From Myoxocephalus aenaeus (lineage: Eukaryota > Chordata > Actinopteri > Perciformes > Cottidae): DNA of 64,000 bases. The DNA is taken from the NCBI GenBank assembly GCA_038501785.1, contig JBAMJR010000154.1, positions 1,047,001 through 1,111,000 on the forward strand, in the 5' to 3' direction. The translations under genes were made by a program, and so were the position numbers. The notes beneath the pieces are model-generated. The model worked only from the letters and a program-made list of their open reading frames with translations, had not been told where the DNA came from and ran no database searches. Positions 45,901-61,500 of the stretch are shown piece after piece; the first letter of the stretch is position 1, and each line of letters starts with the position of its first letter.

Positions 45901-48900
45901 ACTCTTTGCTCAGTAGATCGAAGAGCGTTTAGGAAGGAGTTTGAGACGAGAGCAGAGTGCTGAAGTGGAGAGATTAGAGAGTGAGGCGGCGGTCATGAGC
46001 AGATGGCACCATCAAGCTAATTCAGAAAAATGGAGAAGGAGCGGGCATTTTGATGTAGGGGAATGCGTGAGCTGCATCTAAAGCAGACTCCACCTCTGCA
46101 TTTAGACTGGGCCAATTTGATGGAGCAGATGGGTCTGCATTATAAACTGTCTTCCAGGGGAGTGCTGTGCTAAAACTAGGCCTGACTTAACCCCCACGTC
46201 TTGTGCTTCTGGTGGGGGTTGTTGTTGTACTTTAAGGTCCTTATAATTATTACTATTAAATGTCCTGCCTAAAGATGCAATCTGTTAGGGGTTGGCTGCC
46301 TTCAGGAGAATGTGTGTTCCTGATGACCGACACATTTTCCTCAAAGCCGTAGGGAAAGTGCATCTGATGAAGGTTGCTCAAAGTTTTTTTTTATGTCACC
46401 CCAAAGTACATTGTCACAATGTTATTGCCATGTGGCAAGAAACAAAGAAGTCACTTCCAGTATTTTTAATTTGGCAGTGCTATGGAAGCTGAATGTGCAC
46501 CAAGATGAGCCTATAGATGCCTATATAAGTCATATATTTACATAAACATGTAGTTGTAAAGTTTCTGTAATTGTATTTTTACTAGTATTGATTAGAAAAA
46601 GCCTATACATGTTATTGTTTTCCACAAAACATCAGTTATCCAGTCGAGCAGTGAAATTCGACACTGATCTTGTTTTTAGTTTTGTTGTGCTCTTTCCACT
46701 TGCTTTATTTTAGGCCAATGTAAAAATGGATGATGCCATAAAACCAGAGTTTAAGCACTGCACCAAAATGAGAAGAGTGAATGCAGCAGCTGAGCTGCAA
46801 TTATATTTTTTCTTTGCCTGCACACATTTTTTGCTTGTTATTAAAACATTCTTGTGGGTTTACGACGTCATTGTTTTTGGCTCATTTGTTTCGGGGATTT
46901 TCTTCTTTTTCCACAGCTTAATGAGAGCGGCTACTGTACAGGACATGAGCCGGACTCCATGGAGTTCAGCTCTCTGGGGGGCTGGGTAGCAACCAGAGCA
47001 TCGGGCATGAAGAAGAACATCTACGGCAACATTGAGGACCTGGTGAGTTGCCCGCCCTCCCCTTTACCTTTCTGCTCATGTTTGCTCCAAAGCATGACTG
47101 TCAGCACACAGCTGTTACTGCACAGTAATTAGTAAGGAAATTATTAGCAGAAGTTTTGTGGACTTTACCCTCACCTCTAAAATGCAGTGGTCACAGTATC
47201 GGTTCTGAAATGTGTTCAAGCATGGCGGCACTATAACCAACATTTGTAAATCTGTGAAAGTAGGCTACATTTTGTATATTTTGTTTCTAAAAGTGTTTGT
47301 TGTGTTGCTTTTTTTTGTTTTGTGGCTGAATAGGTCATCCGCGTAAAGATGGTGACCCCCCAGGGGGTGATTGAAAAGAGCTGTCTGGGCCCACGCATGT
47401 CCACAGGGCCAGACATTCACCACTTCATCATGGGCTCAGAAGGTTTGCAACCTCTCTCAAGTGATTTCAGTCCACCAGGGAATTTGGACATGTGTGTGTT
47501 AATGTGTTGTTTGTAGGGTTTGTGTGCAGGACTTTGTGATAAAACAGTAACATCAGGATGGTTCTCATACTCAGGCTTCTTACACATTAACCAGCTTTGG
47601 AGGAAACGTGATCTGGAGGTGTATAAGTTAGGAACCAGCAAGTGTCCTCCCCGCCCCATCTGCAGTGCCCTGTCCTTGTGAACGCCCACAGAGAATTCTG
47701 CCATATGCCTGGTTCCCTCCTAAATAATGAGGAGGTTCAGAGACTCTTGGCATCGCTATGTTTAACAGCTGTGAATGCAAACGTTATATTCACCCTACAA
47801 AGCTCGGCAATCTGCTCCCTAACTAGGCTGGGATCACTGTAGAAATCTCCATTTATAACCAATACAACAATTTCAGTACCAAGAGCACAGCTTTATATAC
47901 AACATCAAAATTACAAGTGACTAATGTGCAATGTAGATTACAACTGAAAATGTTTCCACGACATGAAAGTGTTTTTACTAGTTGATACGATTGTCAGTGT
48001 GAGTGATTAATACTCTTTGACTGCTTCTTTAAATAATTTATAAAATGTATTTCTAAATGACCTGTAATACATTTAAAAGGTGCAGGTGATGACAAAGGCC
48101 GAGCCTTTGTGATTTATCGGCTTCCTTACATACATTCACAAGTATAGAGGCAAATCAAATTAAAATAATATAAACCTCATGATAGTGTCCAAAACATGTC
48201 AAATTCAGTGTGAGGTCAGAAAATGTCAGTCTGTGTAGCAGATTGTTGAGAAAACAAATCCTTTTTCATTCAGCTATAAAAGCTACATCAAACTTGGGAG
48301 AGAAATACTCTTTGAATGGATCCGTCTTATATCAGAATAGCAGCACTGTGGGTGTGTAACTGGAGTCCAAGGGAGCAGGTTGAATGTTTAAAAGGCTCGG
48401 TTTATAAATGAAGGCTAATAACAAAAATTAGAATAATGCTTCATATCGTTTGAAACCTCTGGAGTTGAGTTTGCTGCTGGTGTTTGGTGGTCTTACAGAG
48501 ATGGGACAGGACCTCACGTCTCTGGGAGTACAGATACTTCTGGGAGGCCTAACGCTGGAACTAAGAGGTCAAACCAGCACACAGTCTCATTTCAAATGAT
48601 CTACTTCCTCACCTCAGGAACCGCATCTGACAGGCCACAACAACAACGAAGAACCACAGTCAAACCATCAACTATCTTGTGCATGTTAAGTGGAAATTAC
48701 GGTGAAACATCAGAGCTTCTCATTCACCTCACAACAACTGGGACTCACTATCTCCCTGACCTTGAAGTAGCCTGAATGCAAAGTATTTTCCTAACTCTTG
48801 CTTTCAACCAGTGTAAAGAATGAGTGGAATAATCAATGATAATCCCTTTTCTCTTTTAAAACTGGTCTCAACCGTGGAGGATTTAATGTAGTTGTGTGAA

Positions 48901-51900
48901 GCCAACCACTGCTAATTCAATATTCAGAGTCAATTAATAGTGGCTTCATGCTGGTCAATGTTTTTTAGACATTCTATGCTGGAAGCAAAGAGACTTTTCA
49001 TCGTGAATAGGCCTTCTGCCCAAATTCTAAATCAGTAAGATGAGGTTTATTTAATAGAGATGGTCAATGTAAAAAAAAAAAGGCTTCACTACTCTACAGC
49101 ATTTCATTGCATTAGTCCCCAAGAGAGTGTTTTTCTGACCTTGCTTTCCTTATTACCTCCCTTTTTTCCTCACTCACCCTCCTTTACTCTCTCTCTCTCT
49201 CTCTCTCTTTCCATCTCTGACTCCTCCTTGCTCACTCACTCAGTGGCTCCTCCTGCGTGCTGTCAGTAAGGAGGAGCCTCTTTGAGGTGGAGGCCTAATG
49301 GAGTCACATGTTTTCCACCGGGCCACTAGGGAGCAGCGTGTGGCATGTAGTGTCACGTTAGAGGGCTCATTAACAGCCATACCGGGCGGAGGAAGCCTCC
49401 TAATGGAGCCAGCTATTTTCATCTCTAAATGGACATTGTCGACAATAACACTGAACATACAGGCTGGGGGGCAGTAATAGGTTTTGTTCTCACTAATAAA
49501 ATTCCCAAACATTGTATTAAAGAAGAAGTGAGATAAACACACTTCCAATATTGCTTGAAAACAGGAGTTGCGTTTTTTTTTTTTTTTTTTTAAATGATGT
49601 TGAATAAAACACTAATTCATTGACAATGATTAAACTGAGAGAAAGAAATGGCTCTAAAAAAATCACTGTACACAACCTGCTCAGCAATAAATGGCAGCCG
49701 GACACAGTTAGCAACTGGCAGAACAATCTCAGTCTGTGTTATTTGGTTTATAATACATAATATTACAGATTTGGGGGATGGCAAATAGCACTGAACTCAG
49801 ATATTTCCATGAAAGCAGTAGGTTGATCCAAGACATTTTTGCTGTGTAAGGCAGACACTTTTATTAAACATGCAATTTGACTCCTTCAGCAGCAGTTAAT
49901 GGTTGACAGTTGTTGGGGTCATAAGGTCAGCCAGAGGTTTTGGCATACCTGTATATATGTGTTGCTGCTGTTAGCCTCGCTGCCTTTGATAGGGCTCTGC
50001 TTTATTTCCTCAAGGTCTTAAGTTGATAAATCTTAGTTGTCCCCCAGTGTGTGGTAGAAAACCAGATCTGCTACATGAAATGTGAGAAACAGGTCACTCA
50101 AAGGACCCGTGGGACGTGTAACAGAGCCCTGTAAAACAGGCTTACGGAGCTCAAAGAGAGCGTTGGGTCATATCAATTGTGGGGATGGATTTAGTTTTTT
50201 TTTTTTTTTTTTTGTGCTCAACTCAAAATCTCTCACTGTGATTTTCCACAGGAACCCTGGGCGTGGTTACTGAGGTAACGATGAAGATTCGTCCCATGCC
50301 GGAGTATCAGAAATACGGCTCGGTGGTATTCCCTAATTTTGAGATGGGCGTTGCCTGTCTCAGAGAGGTTGCCAAACAGGTAAACTTGTTAAATGATCTT
50401 TGAACATGTGGCGCTGTGTCACTGCGTTCTCTCCATGTCTCTTTTTGAGTGTGCTGCCGGTTTGCCCAAACTGCAAAAAGCATTTTCAGGTCTTCACTTC
50501 ACTTGATTTAAACGTACCTGCCGACAAAACGCCACAAAGAAATATCTGAATGTAGTTTTAGACCAACTTGTACTCTTTGTTAAAACACTTTCTGCAGCTG
50601 TTGTAGAGTCCAACCTCTAATCAGACCTTAATGTTGAGACTGCCAAGACATTGCATAAGCAAATCGAAACCTGACAGTGCCAACTTTTTTTTTGTCAGAT
50701 CCATCAAGTTAAAGGAACTAGACTTTAAGTCTATACACTGTACATTAAGCAAGAAACTAAAAGCTATAAAGCTAAGTGGCACTGAATGTTGACAATAATA
50801 AATCACATTTGATGACTCAAACCAACTAATATGAACTAACTTTTATTTTGCAGAGGTGTGCCCCAGCATCGATACGACTCATGGATAATGAACAATTTAA
50901 ATTTGGTAAGTTTTATTTGCGCATTCACAATATAGTCCAGCCAAGATTTATTAAAGCGTTGCAGCTGCTGCCATTACAGCCTCACTCTCATTTAAGCCCT
51001 CTGAGTGCTTTCTGGTGACTTTATTTGACCTGGTTTTATTTTTTCAGGAAGTGCTTTTCCTTCTGGGCCCAAATGTAACCTTTGACTTTGATCAGATCAC
51101 GGCAGGCTTTTAACCAGCAGCATTATAGTAATCATTTTTATTTTGACTTTAAATTTGTTTCTCTCACTGTATTTTTTTTGGGTCAATATTTGGGTTGTTG
51201 TTTCATTGATTACCTCTGTGAGAAGAACAATGAATGGCAATGTTACAACGTAATGTAATGATTTTACCTTCTGCAGCACTGAATTGTTAAATTGATTATT
51301 GTTTCATTCTGCAGCAGAATAGCTGCACACACAAACAGACAAAGAATTTAAGCAAGATGAAAAATGACCCTGGCCAAAATTAAGTAGTTGTTACATTGAA
51401 GTTTTATGATGTTATTTCTTAAGGTCTAGTGGAATGCATCTGGCATTGGTAGAGCTCTCCGTAAAGTTCCCCAGTCTCCAGGGGTCTCATTATCTCCCCT
51501 ATATTTCCACTTTTCACAGAGTAGGCACTTCTTAGCATTAAGCAGGGAAGATGAAGCCGCCAGGTTTTCCACTAATAACTAAAACTCATGGCTCTATGAT
51601 ACCATTTTGGGCTTATTAGTGGATTATCCTCACTTTTAATCATGTTGGCTGTTGAGTAAGGAGGGTTGATGTATTCACAGGTCTTCTTCAGATTGGGATT
51701 ACAAGTACAATTTAGCACTCCCTGTCCTGATGCACAAGATGAAAAATGAGAATGTTGCATTCGGTAGCAGCGTGTTGATACGCAAAAAAAACCCACAGAG
51801 GGGAGAGTTAAAAGTAAAATTAGGCACAGTGTAGGTGTAATTTTCTCTCTCTGGATGTTGAGTATTTAATTAACGAGTATGATGGCTGCAAGAGACCTAA

Positions 51901-54900
51901 AGACCTGCAATCAAATTTTGGAATAGAAACAATTAGGACACTAAGTGATGAAGAGACTTGAGCATGGGGGGAAATAAATGAACTGTTAAGTCTCGGCGAC
52001 ATCACCCGTGACTTCCCCGCAGTGATTGATAACCATCCCATTGGCCCCAGCCTCTCATTTTCGCTTGTCCACAGGCGCTTTTGTGCGTCCGATCAGAAAT
52101 AAATCAAAAAGTGTGGGTGAGGAAGACGGATATCGCTGTGTCAACCCCACTTCCCTTCGGAAACCCTCTGATTTATAGTCTCTGTTGCTGGCAGCCACTG
52201 GCCAGTTGTAAAGTTATTCAAATGTTACCATTTATTTTTCCTCCTTTTGTTTGAAACCTCAAATAAATCTGACTCGCTGGAGAATGTAAGCAGAAGAATA
52301 TGACTAATGTGTGAGAAAAAATTGTTGGCCTACTTTGTGAATAGATGGAGCTGATCCTATATCCCATATCTTTACAGGTCATGCCCTGAAGCCTCAAGTA
52401 TCTTCAATGTTCACGTCCTTTCTGGACGGGTTGAAGACCTTTTACCTCACCAAGGTAAAGAAACAATAATTAGAAGTGAACATCACCAGTTGCTTGTCGA
52501 GTATTTTTCATGAAAAATGAAGCCGCCTCTTTCAATCACCAGTTCAAAGGGTTCGACCCCAACTGCTTGTGTGTGGCCACCCTCCTGTTTGAGGGAGACC
52601 GTGAGAAGGTGCTGCAGCACGAGAAGCAGGTTTATGACATCGCGGCAAAATTTGGGTAAGTAATTGTTCTCCCTCTGTCTCATAACTAAGCATGTTGGAA
52701 AGATCAGTTACAGATCCCGACCGTGTTAAGCACAGAAATGACAAAGCACCATTTGGTGAGACTTTCGACATGGAGCTTGAGGCCCTGATGTCACTTTATT
52801 TAACCAGCCATTATGTATTAGCAGTGACAAGGATGGAGAAGCACAGTTACACACTTCAGACTGGGCTTCTACTCAGTAGTTTGTCTCTGTAGATTGATGG
52901 ATCACCTGTGGATGTCCTCCTGTCAGGCCAGCTTTTATGTTAAAGTAGGTGTGGTGTGGGCGGTGATAGCAGGGCAAAGCTCCCCTCAGGACAGCGCAGG
53001 GCGAGAGGACACAGCCTGGGAGTGCTGCTGTGATTGATTATGAAACGGATCAATGAGGACTTTGGTGGAAATCAGTTCCCTGTCATACTGAGAGGGATTC
53101 TCTCTATCCTCTGCCTGCTTAACACACTCAACAAAAGTTTAATACATGAGTTCATCCGAAGATAAATGAAGCTTTATGCAGTTCAATTGGTTATTGTTTA
53201 TTGGTGATTCTGAGATGGCTTTGAAGTCCGATGTTTCAACACATTGTTCCTGTGGACTGTTTAAAACTTCAAATGTATTTGAGTTTTTAGTTAGTTTATG
53301 TATCATTGGTAGTTGTCAAATAGTAGAGGTTAGGCCTGTTAATGCCAACTATTCTTTCTACCCTTAGGGATATTACTTTTGCATTGTGTATTTATTTATT
53401 TTAGAAAGTTTTTTTTTTTTTTTTTATCATTTTGTTTTCATTCTGAAAATCTAATTTCAAAAGTACCTTTCTGCTTTTTGTTTTCAAGATGTATCTTAAA
53501 GAGACTTTTTAAAATGGCCGCTAGTTTGCATTTCCTCTGTGGACTGACTGTACTGCAAATGATATTGTCAGCATCCTTTCACTGCTAGAAACACAAGAGC
53601 TTTTGGGTACATGTAGACAGAAAAATCCAGATGACTGATCGATGATTGTTCAAACCAAATCTGTTAATTTGTTGCTAATCCATTCATGAAAAAGAAAAAC
53701 AGTGAGCCTTATGTTTACTGTGCATACTAATTCAAGTTAATTTGTTACGTATTTCGTAGGGGAAACTTGCCAACAAAATACCTTTCTAAAATAAGAAACA
53801 ATATTGATGTTATAGCAACTAGTCAGAAACCAATAGCTCATTACAACACACATTTAAGCAGGGACAAACCAGGGATCCTCACTGGGGAATGTCGGTGACT
53901 CCTTAGGTAAAGCTTATCGATGTATATATTACTGTTGGTGTTATTCTTTGGCTCAGTGCCAAGACTTGCAGGGAGCTGGAGCGCTGCCCTGGAAACGGCC
54001 AGCAATTAAATCACAAGAAACTTGTCAGATACATGCAGCATCCTCTGCTTTATTGCATTATTAAAAATAAATCGTGATCACCAATCAGATCAAGTGTCAG
54101 TGATGGATTGGTGCGGTTCTGTGAAGAATATTTTCTTGTGGTGTTGGGGAAACAGGAAGAAGGGTAAAAATCTATATAGCGATTTTCTAATGAGCTTGGG
54201 CTGATTAGTTTGGGTGGTAGATGAAAATCTGATTACCCACTGCAGGTGATGGATGTGTGGCTGACCTGTGGCGATGCACAGAGCATAGCTTCATTGATCT
54301 GTACATTGTTTGATTGACAGACTCCAAGGCAGCTGTTGTGAGGCGAGCGGTCTGACCAACAAAGCTGAAAGAAAGGAGCTGTTAAACATTAACCCTGTTA
54401 TCTGCTTCCAGGGGGCTGGCAGCTGGAGAGGACAATGGGCAGAGGGGCTACATGTTGACCTTCGTCATCGCTTACCTCCGGGTGGGTCACTCCTCTGGCT
54501 TTTTTTCTGCATGCGCTGACGGGCAGGTGGGGCGTGCGGGGAGGACGCAGGCTGACAGCAGATAGGATATTGAGAAACACAGAAAGGCTGCAGAATGTGA
54601 CCTCGGGAGGTCTTTGATTTGATCTGGTCACGGTTGTTGTCAGGGTGTCTAACACTGAGGTATCTACACCATGAGGAGAGCACAGTGGTGGCGGTCAGAA
54701 TGACAATGGAGAGTTGCCTTAGGTCAGTCCTGTCAGAAAGGCCATTTTTCATCACAGGAACGAGCAAGGAGTTTACGTGCACTTGCATAACCTGGTTACT
54801 TTGGGCTTTCTGTAGTAATGTGTTTTCTTAACTCTTCCCTTTTTGTTTTTAAAATACACAAATGTTGGTTTTAAAGTTAGACCGATAGTGCTCTCATACA

Positions 54901-55494
54901 TTTGTAAATGGAAAACTGGCTCCAATTGCGCCCAAACAAAACCCTTACGAATAAAACAACTATAGAATCATCATCATCATCTTCTATCACTAAAACATAA
55001 AAAAATCAGTAAGCCGTAGGTTCAAAGCAAGTTTGGGGGGTAGTGGAGAAAGGCCAGTACTTGTAGATTTTACAGTTACTAGGTTGCTACAGAGCATGTA
55101 AACCTGATGTCCCCCAGTATCCTGGTTTCTTTTGTGCATGTAAATGTTCTGAATGACCATTAACTGTTTGCCTACTAATGCTAATGTTGTACTCTGAGCA
55201 GGACTTGGGGATGGACTACTATGTGATCGGGGAGTCCTTTGAAACCTCTGTGCCTTGGGACAGGTAAAGACACTGATGTGAGCTGTAGGCTTCTCACTGT
55301 TCAGTTTGAATGCATGTAAACATGTTTCTTTTCTCACCTCTTACACATTCCGTCCTGAGAGACTCCCGTCCCTGCTCCTGTTTCTCCTTGTTTCTTTTAT
55401 TTGTCTTTGCCATTCACCTTCATGCCTGCCTTCTCCCCCCATTAACCGGCTCTGCGTTGGCGGAAGCTTTGCCTCCTCAGCTTACAAACCCGGC

Positions 55495-55572
<78 letters not shown>

Positions 55573-58500
55573 GAGAGACCTATCTGTTTGTGTTCTGTGT
55601 GAGGAAATACAATATGAGCCACATATTCATCTCACATCCACATGTGGTGTTCTGCATTTTCTCCATGGTTTCATCATCATTTTGTGATACACACACACAC
55701 ACAACCAGGAGCACACAGACGGCTCCGTGTTGTGTAACATGCCTGTCGAGAGAGACCAAGAGATCAGGCACTGAGGCGCGCATATGTGCCTGGCTCATTA
55801 CCCATCCCCCCCATCCTACACACACTGCTGCACATGCTTAGGACTGGCGGCCATTTCCACACCAGTGGAAATCTCTCCCACAATGGTCGTCATGTTAGTC
55901 CCCTCCTTTTCCTCTTTTCGTGTACTTTTTCTGAATGTTGATGTTTCATTGCTAATTAAATCAGTTTAATGTAAGTTCCCTTTTCCATTTGAGTTTTATA
56001 TACGCAAATATTACCATTTGGATTGTCATTTTTGCAATTCGGTTTAATATGGTTAATTGTTTCTATTCTAACTCATACATTATTTCCAGGGTGTTGGACA
56101 TTTGCCGGAACGTAAAAGCACGCATCATGCAAGAGTGTAAAGACAAAGGAGTGCAGTTCCAACCATTATCCTCATGCAGGTAATGTTTGCAAACAGGGAA
56201 ATCCAATCCCCAAGGGCTGATCAATAAAACATTTAACACACAAGTGCAGATACAATACAGTTTTTTTTTTCCCTAAATATAAACGATTTTTCAGAAAATC
56301 CCATGAAAAGATCAAAATCAACGATGTGTTTAGACCACCTTTTTATATATTTTCCTTACCCAGTCTGTCGCATTCAACCCCAAGCCCATGTGTTAACACT
56401 GAAGACACAAGTGTTTAAAAACAAATGTGTACTTACATTTTTAAAAGAGAATAAGTAACTTCTTAAACTAGCAGGGCACTGCCAGAAACAATATCGACTT
56501 ATACATTCAATCTTAACACAATTAACCGAGGGGAACATTTTCTCCAAAACTGTGATGTAAATCAAGAACTCTCTGATGAAACAATAAGCACACAAGATGA
56601 TGAATCTGACCAGACTTTATTTGCCATTTTTATTTTAATACCAATTAAGTATTGAGGTTGTATACCCCGTCCCCCGGTGAGTTAGCAAGGGCCCCGCAGA
56701 CAGACGGACAATCTGACAAACAGACGGCAAGCCGGTCGAGGAGCACCAGGCTTCTGCTCGCCGATTGCGGACAGATTAGACCTCAGCCTGATTATGCGAC
56801 AGCCATTCATTTCCCGGCTGCAGTCTGTCACATGATTGATTTGTCCATTTAACCTCTAGAACAGTCAGTGTGCCAGGTGATGGGCCATGTCAAATGAACA
56901 AGGGCTCTGAACCCTGCTCCTCCACAGGGAACGAGGCCAGAGAGGGAGAACATGCAAACTGGGGGGAGCATTTTATTCTGAACAAAACCGTTTTTTACAC
57001 TTGTTCTTGAAGGGAAAATTCAAGCTCCATTTTTATCTAGATGAAGCCACATGAGCAGGAGGGATGTTTTGTTCTGTGTAAAACAACAGACAGATCCATT
57101 TTCCATCTCGCATCAGTGAGTCATCCTGTTACTCTGCAGCACAAATGTGGCTCAGATGATTAAAAGCGTTTGATGGCCATTTAATGTCTGATAATGTTAT
57201 GTTATTAAAGGTGACAGTGCTTCTGCGCCGCCTCCGCTTTCGGGGAACCATGAATGGAATTGAGGTCAGCGGTTCACTGGAGAAAGCCAAACCTCCCACT
57301 TTACTTTGTCTTCCTATTATGAAGCAGGAAATGCATTTATTGTAGGAAAATGGAGCCCCTTGCCAAATCTACTGCTCTTTGTACACATGTAAATTAGATT
57401 TCAGGAGCTGAGGGAGAAACATTTCAGGAGTGTTTTATACTTGTGTAAACATAACTTTCACTTGTTTTCTTACAGGGTGACTCAGACATATGACGCTGGT
57501 GCCTGTGTCTACTTTTACTTTGCCTTCAACTACAGGGGACTCAGTGATCCAGTACACGTGTATGAAGAAGTGGAGGTATGACCAGTTTAATTTGATCAAC
57601 ATTATGGCGTGGTCCAGTCCTTTTTTCTTTTCTTTTGTGGATCATAATTATATCTGAAGTAAAGACATGTTGAATCTCCAACCCCAGAAAGTGAATGACT
57701 CTGGTTCTATTCTTTTATTTCCCAGCATGCAGCTAGAGAAGAGATTCTTGCCAATGGAGGGAGCTTGTCACATCACCATGGAGGTATTAAACCCTGAAAA
57801 ATACATACTAAAAGATCGGGTTTGTTTTTGTGAACATGTATTAAATAGAGCACATTATTCACGAGTAGAACATTGAACGGGATGACATGTTATTTCCACT
57901 TTCTTCTCGATAATAATTTATGAAAAGAGGCTGCAGCGAGTAGAAAAGGCAGCACGGCGAGCTCTCCCAGCGTGAATTTTTCCATTCTAGCAAGCAGGCG
58001 ACCACTCGTGCTATAAATGTGCATTTGGTCAGAGATCTTTCATCCCTTCCTTCACGTGTCCAAAATACGCTCCTGTGGCTCAGTGGATGGCTCTGAATCG
58101 GCTATTTGTTCATTTCAGCAGTGACCAAATGAAACGTGAGCAGGGGAGGGCGGTGAAACAACTCTCTGGGCCCCATCAGGGTTAACCGAAATGGCTGCCT
58201 TATCTATATTGCCATCCGCCTCGCTGTTTTCATACATCACTTCAGGCTATTCATCACACCTGTCAAAAACAGTATGCAGTGAATCAGCTGCGATATTAAA
58301 TCACAATTTTTCCTGAAGGCGGGGACGGGTTCAAAATTAAAAGATTGCTAATAAAAAGGAGGCGGTGGGCCGGGGTAAATGATGCCGCCGTTATCACCGG
58401 CTGTATACTGACCTCCAAACGGTGGCCCAGCCACCCCGAGCAGCACGGGGAGGAGGGGGAGGAGGAGGAGGGGATATTGATGCAGCTCCTGTGTGCAAAG

Positions 58501-61500
58501 CCCACTCTGTAATTGTGATTAATAACAGTGAGGCTCGCTATCTGAGCGCAGACAGGCCGGTTTGTCTGCCCACAATCAGTGCTTGACAAATGGAGCTAGT
58601 TTCACTGGGTTTTGTGTATCAAACAAAACAGATGTAGTCAAGGATGGTGAGGTGGGAGGGCACCAGAAGAAATATACATTTTTTGTGTCCCTGTATTTAC
58701 AGCAGGTCAGTGTTGTGCTGCGTGGGCGGAGGTAAGGGAATCTGGGCGTGTAGAGCGCTGCAGGACATAATACTCAGCTACCACCACCATATGTTGACTG
58801 CTGACTGCTGTCCGTCACAAAAACGCTAACAATTTTAGGTGTAGATGGAGTCTCTCACTTATAAAAAGATCTGTTTGATCTATTCGCTGGTTCTGAACGT
58901 TAGGAGAAAATGTCCTCTTTAACTAGGTCACCAGTGTCGCAGCGGTGAAGAGTTGTTGAACATCCATCACCAGGAGAGTCATCCATCTATCAGCCAATAC
59001 TCTGGCTCGGCCATATCAGAGGAAGGCAGGGCCGCTGCCTTCCCCCGTCTTTCATGTCCTGACCCTCATTTGTCACAGAAGCTCAGGGAGAGCGAGAGCT
59101 TGTCGAGAGGTTGCGGCTCAGCATGGACACTACAAACTCCTCTGTACGAGGGCCACCCCGGGGTGCCCAGCATCTTCAACTCACCTTGTGGCTCTGCAAA
59201 GCTCCAATATCGCTAACTCTGCCCAACACACCTCCACACAGGTCACTGCACTAAGGAGGTAGAAAAATGACCTGATTCTGTGAAGTTCCCACCTCGCCTT
59301 TCACCCGGCGCTCCCCGCAGGCTTTTCCACACAAGCGAAATATGACACTTTTTAAAAAGAAATCTGTCATTTCTGAAATAACTAACTGCTCGTCTTTGCA
59401 TGTCTCAGCTGCACAGACCTAGCCTGGTGAGATTGATTGCAATAGCAAACAAAAAAGAGAGAATATGACAAGATAGATGTGTAAATTATCACAGTGATGG
59501 AGGCAATGATGCAGTCCCAGCACCTTCTGTTTTCTCTCCTTTTCCTGAGAGGAGGGAGGGATGGAGGTGGAACGAGGAGGAAGGACTGAAGAAGAGGAGG
59601 AGGAGGAGGAGGAGGTTGTAGAGAGCAGGGTACTTTCTTAGTTATTGGGTAGCAGCTGATTGGTCCCTGTGTCACCATCTGGAGGTTTGTGTGGTATCAG
59701 AGTCCCTGGTGACCTCACTGTCTGGCCTGTTTTGTCAGGAGACGGGCCTCACTAGCCTCATGGCTGATCCCCATCTGGGGTTCCAGGCTGGACTCTCATA
59801 ACATGCGGCTTCCTCCCTCAACATGCCCGCTTAACACCGGAGCTCCCCTGCTAGTGATGCAAAGAGAGGCGGGCGGGAAGGGAAGGCGTGTGAACACTCC
59901 CATCATGCACCTTCGTTTTTTCAGGCCTCTCTATCTAATCTCCAGTGGTTACACTGCTGATTTCAAGTGTTTACTCAGCGAGCAGCACCTGCCCTGTTCT
60001 CAAATGTATCTTTTTTGTTGTTTTGGAATATAGATATTGTGTGTTTGTTTTAAGTTGACGCAACCTCCAAAAGTTTACATTTACCCAGCTCTTATCTGAA
60101 ATATTTTTCAGATAAGCTTTGATGTTTCTTTGCTAATGTAGACAACGTAGCGTCCTTTGATTAAGGCCCTTTACCTTTCTTTAAAATGTTGTGTTTTGAC
60201 CATGAATAGCTTTTTTTTCTTTTTTTCTTCTCCAGACGCATGTTTGTGCTAAAACGGTGCTACTGCATAACTGCATTTCCACCAGTTCAATTCAGATGGC
60301 AATTAACTAGTAACAATTATTTTAATTATCAATTAATCCATCATTTCTTTGGTTCAGTCTAAAAAAACATTTAAAATAAATCCCAAACTAAAAAACAAAG
60401 ATATTCCACACCGATATAATAAAACATATCCTCACATTTGAAAAACTGGAACCAGGGAGTTTTATATATTTTTCGCTGTTGAACACCATCAAATGAAAGC
60501 AACAAAACATTTAAACCCTCAGCATCTGCAGATGCTATGTTAAAGCTGAAAATCAATCTTCATTGTACAGATTGTGGCTGAGTTTACACTTGGTTGACAA
60601 AAGTTCAACAACTTTATTGGCTTGTACAAAATCAAAGTTCCCATTTCATTTGAAGTTCCCTAACAATAGTTTGGCTCTCCGGTGAGGTTGTTCCAGTCCT
60701 CCTCGGTCACCAGACCTCTCGCTGGCTCCAGACTCTCCGCTCAGAACCTGTCGGGCTCAGGCGCCGTGGAGTATGTCGGACTGGACAGCTGGTGAAGCAA
60801 TGGGCACCCTCACTAGGCTCGGTGCCACAGCCTCCCTCGCTCCTCAGGTTGGGGGCTTGGAGGCGGCAGAAAGCCAAAGTCCTGCTGACAGAGGGCCATT
60901 GTGTGGTGCTCTGTGGTTGGCGTTGGCACCCTGTTGATGATCAGGCCAGTGTTAGAGGGCACAGAGCTGCGTTCAGGACAAGCTAGCACAACATCCCTCG
61001 CAGGTCAGCTGGAGGAGCGCGCTCGTGTGCACAATGAGACAGAAACACACACACACACACACAGACAAACGCTCCAGCGGCTCTGGAGGGAGGGAAACGG
61101 AGGGGAGTGGTGGCTCAAAGAACGAGGAGCCGGGGACAGCCCGCTACAGCCGCCAGCCGGCCCCTCCTCTGGGAACACACAGAGCCTAATGAGTTTGATA
61201 GTCTGCTGAGCTCCATAAATCATGCCATGCAAAACATTTCTCCTCTCTGAATAAAAGCATTTATCACCCTCTGTTTATTCACTCACTCTCACAAGATTGA
61301 TTGGCTCCCAGCAGCCCGCTGAGCAATCAGCCGTGCCGATTCCTCTATTTCTCCCCCTCGGTCCTCTTTCTTGAGTTCATTTATTTATTTATTTATTTTC
61401 TCTCCTCTGTCATTCAGTGGGGAAACTTCGGAAGGAATGGATGAGAGAGACCGTCTCCAATGTCGGCATGGGGATGCTTAAGTCTGTCAAGGACTACGTG

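Noticed and set aside
49318..49335. CTCF-like GGCCACTAGGGAGCAG in agps intron 10
   Set aside because: Two mismatches to the core. Kept out of the oriented-motif argument.
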